NCBI GenBank assembly: GCA_027071965.1
Contig: JALSYJ010000290.1
Coordinates: 1-8,072 of the forward strand
DNA: 8,072 nt
Reading direction: 5' to 3'
From: Robiginitomaculum sp.
Lineage (GTDB): Bacteria > Pseudomonadota > Alphaproteobacteria > Caulobacterales > Maricaulaceae
Shown here: piece by piece, positions 1 through 5,703 of the stretch
How positions within the stretch are numbered: position 1 is the stretch's first letter
Layout of the letters: the number at the start of each line of letters is the position of its first letter
Notes under the pieces: generated by a model
Seen by the model: only the letters and a program-made list of their open reading frames with translations
Databases searched by the model: none
Told to the model about the DNA's origin: nothing
Translations under genes and position numbers: made by a program

Positions 1-75
1 AACCATAAAAATGAGAGTCATAGCTATGGATAGCGAAGGTAGAACGCAGCTGTAAGCCCGAGCCTCAGCACGAAC

Positions 76-114
76 ATCCCCTCTCCCTCCGGGAGAGGGA
101 CAGGGTGAGGGGAT
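76..114. repeat. REP-like GC-rich hairpin element
   Basis: CCCTCTCCC at 79-87 and GGGAGAGGG at 91-99 form a perfect 9-bp stem around a 3-base TCC loop. An alternative outer pairing joins ATCCCCTC at 76-83 with GAGGGGAT at 107-114. The pattern of CCCTCTCCC, a short loop, GGGAGAGGG and then GGGTGAGGG is typical of short intergenic repeats that are abundant in many proteobacterial genomes. Only one copy is in the window, so its repetitive nature is inferred from the motif. There is no T-run after the stem, so it is not a classic intrinsic terminator, although it may protect or end an upstream transcript. Confidence 0.6.
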
Positions 115-212
115 CAAATAACCAAACTCATCCACTAAACTGGAGACAAGTTATGGGTAGGGAAGCAGGAAGCCCGAGACAATGGCTGGGGACAGGAGAT
201 ACAAATAAATAA

Positions 213-225
213 AAACAATAACTTA
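213..225 (+). promoter_or_regulatory. Possible IHF binding site
   Basis: AAACAATAACTTA matches the IHF consensus WATCAANNNNTTR with one mismatch (A for T at the third base) and is preceded by an A-rich tract, as IHF sites often are. It lies about 65-77 bases before the predicted sigma-54 start point. IHF commonly bends DNA there so that an upstream activator can touch the polymerase. The match is short and the region is AT-rich, so chance is a real possibility. Confidence 0.25.
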
Positions 226-263
226 CATCAACGCGTACAATCCACACCCCACAAAACAACCCC

Positions 264-279
264 CGGCACAAAACTTGCT
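264..279 (+). promoter_or_regulatory. Candidate sigma-54 (-24/-12) promoter for the regulator
   Basis: The sequence CGGCACAAAACTTGCT carries GG at 265-266 and GC at 277-278, exactly the 12-base offset of the sigma-54 consensus TGGCAC-N5-TTGCW. GGCAC and TTGCT are both intact; the only departure in the core is C for T before GG. Transcription would start near 290. That lies inside or after the ATG at 286, so this promoter makes the ATG unusable and agrees with a start at the TTG at 382, leaving a leader of about 92 bases. Sigma-54 activators of the PrsR type are known partners of exosortase/EPS loci, but none is in the window. Confidence 0.5.
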
Positions 280-369
280 ACAACCATGCACAGCAAATTT
301 CCGCGAAACCCCGTCACCCCACCCCCTTGCACAATCAACACGTTATGCTATCGTTCAACCCCTGAACAC

Positions 370-373
370 AGGA
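370..373 (+). promoter_or_regulatory. Ribosome binding site deciding the regulator start
   Basis: AGGA at 370-373 sits 8 bases before the TTG at 382. No Shine-Dalgarno-like sequence precedes the in-frame ATG at 286, which supports the TTG as the true start. Confidence 0.5.
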
Positions 374-381
374 ATCGCCAC

Positions 382-726
382 TTGCAAGACGAAGTCACCT
401 ACCGCCTCCTGAAACTCCTCGAATCCGAGCCCCATCTCAGCCAGCGAGAAATCGCCAAGCGCATGGGTATCAGTCTCGGCAAGACCAACTATTGCATCAA
501 GTCACTGATCGAAAAGGGATTCATCAAGGCCAGGAACTTTTGTCGAGCCAGTCAAAAGACGCCATACATGTATTACCTCACACCATCCGGTTTCGAGGAA
601 AAGGCCCGCGTCACGTGTCGGTTCCTCAAGCGCAAGATGCAGGAATATGAAGAAATCAAGCAGGAAATCGAACGGCTCAAGGTCGAAGCCGAATCACTGG
701 CACATGAGTTGAAATCTGGAGACTGA
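382..726 (+). CDS. MarR-like EPS-associated transcriptional regulator
   Basis: This is a small winged-helix DNA-binding protein of the MarR-like family found next to exopolysaccharide clusters; it probably controls the genes downstream. From the TTG start it has 114 residues. The helix-turn-helix spans about residues 19-53 (LSQREIAKRMGISLGKTNYC, then a second helix ending near EKGFIKARNF). The wing and YLTPSGFEEKAR segment lie at about 62-76, and a charged C-terminal helix (84-112), probably a coiled coil for dimerisation, ends the protein. The frame also opens at an ATG at 286, but those extra 32 residues are proline-rich, lack a ribosome site and are not expected in this family of about 110 residues. 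The TTG has AGGA 8 bases upstream and lies after the predicted sigma-54 start point. The gene is distinctly more G+C-rich than the sugar genes. The regulated target and any ligand are unknown. Confidence 0.8.
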   Translation: MQDEVTYRLLKLLESEPHLSQREIAKRMGISLGKTNYCIKSLIEKGFIKARNFCRASQKTPYMYYLTPSGFEEKARVTCRFLKRKMQEYEEIKQEIERLKVEAESLAHELKSGD

Positions 727-1079
727 GCCGTTGCCATTATTCTCACAACGAGTTCACACTGCGTAATATTCCTGGATCGCACAGGTGGAAGAATGATCTG
801 AACAATATAATCGCGCATGTTACGGGTATCACAAGCAGAACGGCGTTTGATCCGTGGGACTAGTTGTTGGAGAAGGGCAATGAAGAGAGGTAGGTGTTCA
901 CTCGAAATATGTCTTTTTGTCCAGAATGAACTTGACCTCAGGGACAACATGCAGGAGCAAAACTATCGCGAAATGGCGGGATACCCTAAGCGACAGTGAG
1001 ACGTCTGGCCGGCAAAGAAGTATTTACGGTGTGTCATAACCGACTTGCAGATCATGAGGGTGGATACTGATGATTAGTA

Positions 1080-1108
1080 TTGAATCCGCCAATGTTCAGG
1101 TATTTAAA
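1080..1108 (+). promoter_or_regulatory. Weak candidate sigma-70 promoter for tviB
   Basis: TTGAAT (1080-1085) and TTTAAA (1103-1108) are separated by 17 bases; each matches four of six consensus positions. The start point would fall near 1115, about 59 bases before tviB. Two overlapping palindromes cover the -10 region and start point. The evidence is only sequence resemblance in an AT-rich stretch. Confidence 0.3.
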
Positions 1109-1117
1109 TAGCTATTT
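1101..1117. promoter_or_regulatory. Overlapping palindromes, possible operator
   Basis: TATTTAAATA (1101-1110) and AAATAGCTATTT (1106-1117) are both perfect palindromes and share five bases. They overlie the -10 box and start point of the weak tviB promoter, a position suited to a repressor such as the upstream MarR-like protein. That link is inference. AT-rich palindromes of 10-12 bases also arise by chance. Confidence 0.25.
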
Positions 1118-1173
1118 TCGAGAAATTATTAAGGAAATGAATAAATAATCGTCTTTATGGGGTAAAAAATATT

Positions 1174-2475
1174 ATGATACTGGACGAAGCAAAAATTGCA
1201 GTGATCGGGTTGGGTTATGTTGGTTTACCGTTGGCAGTCGAGTTTGGAAAAAAGTATCCGACCATTGGATTTGATATCAATGTAAGGCGAATTGGTGAAC
1301 TTGAAAAAGGCATCGATAGCACGCTGGAAGTTGAACCGGAAAAGCTAAGAGAAGCAAATAAATTAAATTTTACCGCAGATGCAGAAGAATTGCGTGGCAG
1401 TAATATTTACATTATTACGGTGCCAACTCCAATCGATAAGTACAAACGACCAGATCTTTCGCCATTGGAAAAGGCAAGCAATCTCGTAGGTAAGCTTCTA
1501 TCAAAGGGGGATATCGTTATTTATGAATCCACCGTCTATCCAGGCGCCACTGAAGAGGTGTGTGTGCCAATATTGATAAATCAGTCAGGGCTTGCTTACA
1601 TCAACGGTGAAGATAATAAAAAACAAATTGATGGTTTTTATGTCGGGTATAGTCCAGAAAGAATCAATCCTGGCGATAAGAAGCACCGAGTAACAAATAT
1701 CAAAAAAGTTACGTCAGGTTCTACGCCAGAGATAGCAGACGTGATCGATTCACTGTACAGCTCAATCATATCTGCAGGCACTCATAAGGCGAGTTCCATC
1801 AAAGTGGCCGAAGCGGCCAAGGTGATTGAAAATACCCAACGAGATATCAATATTGCTCTTGTTAACGAGTTAGCGTTGATTTTTAATCGTTTGGGAATTG
1901 ATACCAAAGAAGTTTTGGAAGCGGCGGGGAGTAAGTGGAATTTTCTACCGTTTAAGCCGGGTTTGGTTGGAGGGCACTGTATTGGTATTGATCCGTATTA
2001 TCTGACCCACAAGGCAATGGAAGTTGGTTATCACCCGGAGATTATTCTTGCTGGCCGAAGGCTCAATGATGGTATGGGTCGATATGTTGCTCATGAGGTC
2101 ATCAGTCTTATGACAAGGAAACGTATTTCCGTAGTCGATGCAAAAATTTTGGTTATGGGGCTTACATTTAAGGAGAATTGTCCTGATCTGCGAAACACTC
2201 GTGTTATTGATATCGTAAGCGAGCTGAATTCATATCAATGTTATGTTGATGTATTTGATCCATGGGTGGATCCAAACGAAGCAGAAAGTGAATATGGGAT
2301 TCGTCCGATTCACGAGCCTGTTTCGAATCAATATGATGCAATTGTTCTCGCTGTCGCACATCAGCAATTCAGAGAAATTGAACCGGAGACAATAAGGCAA
2401 TATCTTAAGCAAGATGGTGTGATCTATGACATAAAATCAGTTCTCCCTAAAGAACTCGTGGATGGAAGGTTATAA
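1174..2475 (+). CDS. tviB: UDP-GlcNAc 6-dehydrogenase, TviB type
   Basis: This is a cytoplasmic NAD-dependent dehydrogenase of 433 residues that oxidises C6 of UDP-GlcNAc (possibly UDP-GalNAc) to the uronic acid in two steps. The sequence closely follows Salmonella TviB as I recall it. The NAD-binding GLGYVG motif is at 12-17, STVYPG at 119-124 and YSPERINPGD at 159-168. The catalytic helix carries Lys216 and Asn220 (EAAKVIENTQRD), GGHCIGIDPYYLTH holds the catalytic Cys269, and GLTFKENCPDLRNT is at 329-342. It is about 8 residues longer than TviB, owing to a small insert around 142-152 (NGEDNKKQIDG). The start fits the family N-terminus; GGGG at 1159-1162 is a weak ribosome site 11 bases away. 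The epimerase gene begins 11 bases downstream, so the two are surely co-transcribed. Confidence in the family is high; the exact substrate (GlcNAc or GalNAc) is inferred. Confidence 0.93.
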   Translation: MILDEAKIAVIGLGYVGLPLAVEFGKKYPTIGFDINVRRIGELEKGIDSTLEVEPEKLREANKLNFTADAEELRGSNIYIITVPTPIDKYKRPDLSPLEKASNLVGKLLSKGDIVIYESTVYPGATEEVCVPILINQSGLAYINGEDNKKQIDGFYVGYSPERINPGDKKHRVTNIKKVTSGSTPEIADVIDSLYSSIISAGTHKASSIKVAEAAKVIENTQRDINIALVNELALIFNRLGIDTKEVLEAAGSKWNFLPFKPGLVGGHCIGIDPYYLTHKAMEVGYHPEIILAGRRLNDGMGRYVAHEVISLMTRKRISVVDAKILVMGLTFKENCPDLRNTRVIDIVSELNSYQCYVDVFDPWVDPNEAESEYGIRPIHEPVSNQYDAIVLAVAHQQFREIEPETIRQYLKQDGVIYDIKSVLPKELVDGRL

Positions 2476-2486
2476 AGGAAAGCGAG

Positions 2487-3494
2487 ATGAAAGTATTGGT
2501 TACAGGTTCAGCCGGGTTTATCGGATCCGCGCTTTGTGTGCGGCTTCTGGAGAGAGGCGATGAGGTTCTTGGTATAGACAATCTTGATAAATATTATGAC
2601 GTTAATCTGAAAAAAGCTCGTCTTGAGCGTTTAGAGAAACATGCCAACTTCACTCCGGTTTTCATGGATATCACCGATCGTAAGGGTATGGCGAAGTTGT
2701 TTGCAAAAGAACGGCCTAAGAGGGTTGTGAACCTTGCTGCACAGGCCGGGGTGCGATATTCGATCGAGAATCCACTTGCTTATATTGATAGCAACCTGCT
2801 TGGTTTTGCCAATGTCCTTGAGGGGTGTCGGCACAATGATATTGAGCATTTGGTCTATGCCTCATCGAGTTCCGTCTATGGGGCCAATACCACAATGCCA
2901 TTTTCAGTACATGATAATGTAGATCATCCTTTAAGTCTGTATGCCGCCACAAAGAAGGCAAATGAGCTTATGGCTCATACATATAGTAATCTTTACGATT
3001 TACCAACGACAGGGCTGCGTTTCTTTACCGTTTATGGGCCTTGGGGCAGGCCGGACATGGCGTTATTCAAATTTACAAAAAAGATATTGGCAGGAGAACC
3101 AATACAGGTGTTTAACTACGGCAAGCACCGGCGAGATTTTACCTACATTGATGACATCGTGGATGGCGTTATTCGTGTAATGGATAAGCCCGCGAGGCCA
3201 AATCCAGACTGGAGTGGTGAGAATCCTGATCCTGGAACCAGTATGGCGCCATGGCGTGTCTATAATATTGGCAATAATTCACCAGTAGACTTGATGGAAT
3301 ACATAGGTGCACTTGAGGAGGCCTTGGGAAAAGAGGCGGAGAAGGAGTATCTGCCTCTTCAGCCAGGCGATGTACCAGATACTTATGCAAATGTTGATGA
3401 CTTGGTTGCTGACTTTAATTATAAGCCGGCTATGCCAGTAAAAGAAGGTGTCAAACGCTTTGTGCAATGGTATCGAGAATATTATTCAGTATGA
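2487..3494 (+). CDS. UDP-glucuronate 4-epimerase-type NAD-dependent epimerase
   Basis: This extended short-chain dehydrogenase/reductase of 335 residues, the usual family length, is predicted to invert C4 of a UDP-uronic acid in the cytoplasm. The N-terminal Rossmann motif GSAGFIG has Gly7, Gly10 and Gly13. SSSSVYG at 126-132 supplies the catalytic Ser, Tyr152 and Lys156 form the YxxxK pair, and FFTVYGPWGRPDMALFKFTK at 179-198 is the signature of the UDP-GlcA 4-epimerase (CapI/LspL-like) branch. AGGA at 2476-2479, 7 bases before the ATG, gives a strong ribosome site. The neighbouring dehydrogenase should make an N-acetylated uronic acid, so the likely reaction here is UDP-GlcNAcA to UDP-GalNAcA, the role TviC plays in Vi antigen synthesis. 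By sequence it looks closer to the UDP-GlcA than the TviC/WbpP branch, so the substrate is uncertain. Confidence 0.9.
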   Translation: MKVLVTGSAGFIGSALCVRLLERGDEVLGIDNLDKYYDVNLKKARLERLEKHANFTPVFMDITDRKGMAKLFAKERPKRVVNLAAQAGVRYSIENPLAYIDSNLLGFANVLEGCRHNDIEHLVYASSSSVYGANTTMPFSVHDNVDHPLSLYAATKKANELMAHTYSNLYDLPTTGLRFFTVYGPWGRPDMALFKFTKKILAGEPIQVFNYGKHRRDFTYIDDIVDGVIRVMDKPARPNPDWSGENPDPGTSMAPWRVYNIGNNSPVDLMEYIGALEEALGKEAEKEYLPLQPGDVPDTYANVDDLVADFNYKPAMPVKEGVKRFVQWYREYYSV

Positions 3495-3569
3495 ATTAGT
3501 TTGGCATGTTGTTACTGGGTATGGGGAATGGAAAAATATTACATCAAAATCAAAATTACTCAATATGAA

Positions 3570-3595
3570 ATGCTTTTTGTGTATAGAAAAAGCAT
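3570..3595. repeat. Perfect 9-bp inverted repeat (hairpin)
   Basis: ATGCTTTTT at 3570-3578 pairs with AAAAAGCAT at 3587-3595 around an 8-base loop. It lies 76 bases after the epimerase stop. The stem is AT-rich and not followed by a T-run, so it is at most a weak terminator; it may instead stabilise the 3' end of the tviB-epimerase message. Confidence 0.35.
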
Positions 3596-3691
3596 CTTGC
3601 GTTGGAAGAAGTAATGAGGTGAGATTTTACCAACAATATTTTTCTCTATGGATGACATCGCTAACGTCATTGGAATGTCCAGGTAACGTGA

Positions 3692-3778
3692 GTGACTAAG
3701 AGGCAGTGCAAGCAATGCCGAGACAAGAGAAAATGTTATACAGACGGTATTCCGAAAGCACAATTTGAAAGAAAATAA
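3692..3778 (+). CDS. Possible small Cys-rich ORF or gene fragment (28 codons)
   Basis: A GTG at 3692 with AGGT at 3681-3684 (7-base spacing) opens a frame of 28 codons ending at TAA 3776-3778. The peptide is very basic and contains CKQCRDKRKCYTDG, a CxxC followed by a third Cys, as in small metal-binding ribbons. I do not recognise a family. It could be a real mini-protein, a fragment of a zinc-ribbon protein, or chance. Confidence 0.2.
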   Translation: MTKRQCKQCRDKRKCYTDGIPKAQFERK

Positions 3779-3836
3779 TATATCAGAGTTGATTGTATGT
3801 TATTCCGATACACCTCGGTTGTGACCTCATTGAAAC

Positions 3837-3840
3837 AGAG
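3837..3840 (+). promoter_or_regulatory. Ribosome binding site deciding the amidotransferase start
   Basis: AGAG at 3837-3840 sits 9 bases before the ATG at 3850. It supports that start over the in-frame ATG at 3793. Confidence 0.4.
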
Positions 3841-3849
3841 ATTATAAAT

Positions 3850-5703
3850 ATGTGCGGCATTGGCGGGTTTCAACTGTCCGGTTATTCAGGCTTCTCGGCA
3901 GAGAAATTATTGAGAGACTTGCAAACCGCACAACAACATCGCGGGCCAGATGGTCAGGGTATCTGGATTTGCGACAGAGCCAGAACAGGCCTTTGTCATT
4001 CACGACTTGCAATAGTTGATACTACATCCCTTGGCGCACAACCCATGTGCACATCGGATGGGCGATTTGCCATTACATTCAATGGGGAAATCTATAACTG
4101 GAAAGAAATCCGGAATAAGCTCGAATCGAATGGGATTGATTTTCGCAGCCATTCCGATACAGAAGTAATTCTGCAAGGTTATCGTCAATGGGGAACGGAT
4201 GTTCTGAAAAAATTGCAAGGCATGTTCGCATTTGCAATCTGGGATCATCAAGAAAAGACTCTTTTCTGTGCACGGGATCGGATTGGGAAGAAACCATTCG
4301 TTTATGCGCAAACGTCCCAGGGATTTTTTTTCGCTTCTGAAATATCTGCACTGAAAAAGGTGGCAGACTGTGCGGGTATCGACATGTCTGTAGATGAATC
4401 CGCTCTCGCTGCCATGTTGCTGCATAACCTCCGACATGTCCCTGATCCGAATACGGTTTACCGGGGAATGAAACGGTTAAGGGCCGGGCACGCAATATTG
4501 GTTCACAATGGTCGTGTCAGTCGAAGTTGGCGTTACTGGCAACCAACGGCAATGTCTGGCCCCAGCACACCAGCAAAACTGCGAACGATACTGGAGGAAG
4601 CAGTCGCGCTTCGTATGAGAGCAGATGTTCCTGTTGGAGCATTACTCTCTGGTGGAGTTGATAGTTCAGCAATCGTTGCCATGATGCAGCGCAATACAGA
4701 ACATCCCGTTCGCACCTATGCGCTGGGCTTAAACAAGGATGATGAAGATTTGGTGCGCGCGCGACTAATGGCTAAATATCTTGGTACCTGCCACAAGGAA
4801 TACTACTTTGATGCAGCAGAACAATGGGGTGTCATGAATGCCTTGATCACAAGGCATGGAGAACCAATCATGCTTTTACCTCTTGTGCATACCTATACCC
4901 TATGCAGGGCTATCAGAGAAGATGGTATCAAGGTTGTATTGTCCGGTAATGGTGCTGATGAACTGTTCTATGGTTATACCGGACACACACGAACATTGCG
5001 TCTCTCCCGTTGGCTGGATCAGATTGCTCCCGTGCAATCCTTTCTCAAACCACTACGCAATACCGGTATTGGTTGGATATCTGCGCCACCGGGGGAGCGA
5101 AAGGCCGCGTTCTATGAGAGTATAACTCGGCGCACATGGAAAAAATGTCTTGATGATGATGCGGTTGTAAACCTGAAAAATGTGACTGCAGAGGAAATGC
5201 GATATTGGGGGAGGCTATGCCCATCAACCCACTATATCGATGAATCAAATTTTATTGGGCTGATGCTAGAGAATACGCATTCGGTTACAACAGCGGCTGA
5301 TCTCCCTCCCATGGAAGCGTCGGTAGAAATGCGCGCGCCATTTCTGGATCAGGAAATCTTGAGCTTTGCCTTGGGGACTCCGGCACATCTCAAGATTCCG
5401 GATACACGTAATCCAAATTGGCTGAAGGCTATACTGCGCGAGGCAGTTCGCGATTTGCTGCCAGAAACACTGTTAAATGCGCCAAAGCGTGGCTTTGGGT
5501 ATGGAATACAAGAGCGGGATGTGCTGTTAGATTCATGGAAAAAGAATGTAGATATGGTATTGAACGATTTTCCAGATATTGTGCCGTTCTCTCCCCAAAA
5601 AATTCGCAAACTATGGCAATTGGCCAATCAACGTCGAGCCGGGGACTGGGCGCTGATCGCAAGATTATTAGCAATTGGATTGTGGTATAGAGAGGCCTGG
5701 TAA
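3850..5703 (+). CDS. Asparagine synthase-like glutamine amidotransferase (AsnB/WbpS type)
   Basis: This cytoplasmic enzyme of 617 residues takes ammonia from glutamine and uses ATP to amidate a carboxyl group. The N-terminal class II glutaminase domain (about 1-200) has the nucleophile Cys2 in MCGIGGF, Arg52 in SRLAIVD, FNGEIYN with Asn78-Gly79, and Asp103 in SDTEVIL. The synthase domain has the ATP-binding SGGVDSS at 267-273, SGNGADELFYGY at 365-376, VEMRAPFLD at 492-500 and APKRGFG at 544-550. All key residues are present. The frame extends to an ATG at 3793, but that would add 19 residues before the Cys, which must be N-terminal after Met removal; hence the start at 3850. Beside a uronic-acid dehydrogenase and epimerase, the likely substrate is a hexuronic acid carboxyl group, as proposed for WbpS of P. 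aeruginosa O6. Ordinary asparagine synthesis cannot be excluded. Its stop overlaps the next start (TAATG). Confidence 0.92.
   Translation: MCGIGGFQLSGYSGFSAEKLLRDLQTAQQHRGPDGQGIWICDRARTGLCHSRLAIVDTTSLGAQPMCTSDGRFAITFNGEIYNWKEIRNKLESNGIDFRSHSDTEVILQGYRQWGTDVLKKLQGMFAFAIWDHQEKTLFCARDRIGKKPFVYAQTSQGFFFASEISALKKVADCAGIDMSVDESALAAMLLHNLRHVPDPNTVYRGMKRLRAGHAILVHNGRVSRSWRYWQPTAMSGPSTPAKLRTILEEAVALRMRADVPVGALLSGGVDSSAIVAMMQRNTEHPVRTYALGLNKDDEDLVRARLMAKYLGTCHKEYYFDAAEQWGVMNALITRHGEPIMLLPLVHTYTLCRAIREDGIKVVLSGNGADELFYGYTGHTRTLRLSRWLDQIAPVQSFLKPLRNTGIGWISAPPGERKAAFYESITRRTWKKCLDDDAVVNLKNVTAEEMRYWGRLCPSTHYIDESNFIGLMLENTHSVTTAADLPPMEASVEMRAPFLDQEILSFALGTPAHLKIPDTRNPNWLKAILREAVRDLLPETLLNAPKRGFGYGIQERDVLLDSWKKNVDMVLNDFPDIVPFSPQKIRKLWQLANQRRAGDWALIARLLAIGLWYREAW

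Larger units (their letters stand above)
1..264. other. Non-coding leader upstream of the regulator
   Basis: No convincing gene is seen. On the + strand a frame open from base 2 ends at a TAA at 53-55 and would encode a tail reading ...MRVIAMDSEGRTQL. It could be the last codons of an upstream gene, but it is too short to judge. A 9-base direct repeat AAGCCCGAG occurs at 54-62 and 170-178, on either side of the REP-like hairpin. The stretch 200-225 is A-rich. With the regulator starting at 382, the whole leader is 381 bases, and its recognisable content is the hairpin, the possible IHF site and the sigma-54-type promoter listed separately. Confidence 0.6.
727..1173. other. Gene-free interval between regulator and tviB
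   Basis: This interval of 447 bases holds no gene I can support. A 60-codon + frame at 817-999 resembles no family and has no good ribosome site. A perfect TATAAT occurs at 806-811 but lacks a matching -35 box. On the minus strand, two overlapping frames (1023 down to 901, and 950 downward) read somewhat like protein and may be a frameshifted relic. No terminator-like hairpin with a T-run follows the regulator. The last 100 bases are AT-rich and contain the possible tviB promoter and palindromes. Confidence 0.5.
3495..3849. other. Non-coding interval between epimerase and amidotransferase
   Basis: This interval of 355 bases has no gene of normal size. It holds a 9-bp AT-rich hairpin (3570-3595) and two short stretches that read like protein. 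One is a frame at 3618-3686 ending FFSMDDIANVIGMSR, reminiscent of a helix-turn-helix core. The other is a 28-codon Cys-rich frame at 3692-3778. They may be debris of a lost gene. I found no convincing promoter immediately before the amidotransferase. Confidence 0.5.

Noticed and set aside
698..713. Second sigma-54-like match, TGGCAC-N5-TTGAA
   Set aside because: The essential GC of the -12 element is GA, and it lies within the coding end of the regulator.
806..811. Perfect TATAAT box
   Set aside because: No -35 element lies 16-18 bases upstream and there is no extended -10 TG, and no gene begins close downstream.
573..950. Minus-strand frame of 125 codons
   Set aside because: About 150 bases of it are antisense to the regulator gene; the remainder is at most a relic, discussed as a finding.
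817..999. Plus-strand frame of 60 codons after the regulator
   Set aside because: It has no recognisable domain, no good ribosome site and an odd composition; treated as non-coding.
1137..1148. Mini-cistron ATG AAT AAA TAA before tviB
   Set aside because: The AAGGA ahead of it is only one base from the ATG, too close to act as its ribosome site; three codons without leader-peptide features.
3793..3849. In-frame ATG extension of the amidotransferase by 19 residues
   Set aside because: It would bury the catalytic Cys that must become the N-terminal residue; the ATG at 3850 has its own ribosome site.
4000..4495. Long minus-strand frames inside the amidotransferase gene
   Set aside because: They are shadows of a gene with complete catalytic motifs on the + strand; their translations are Cys- and His-rich and domain-less.
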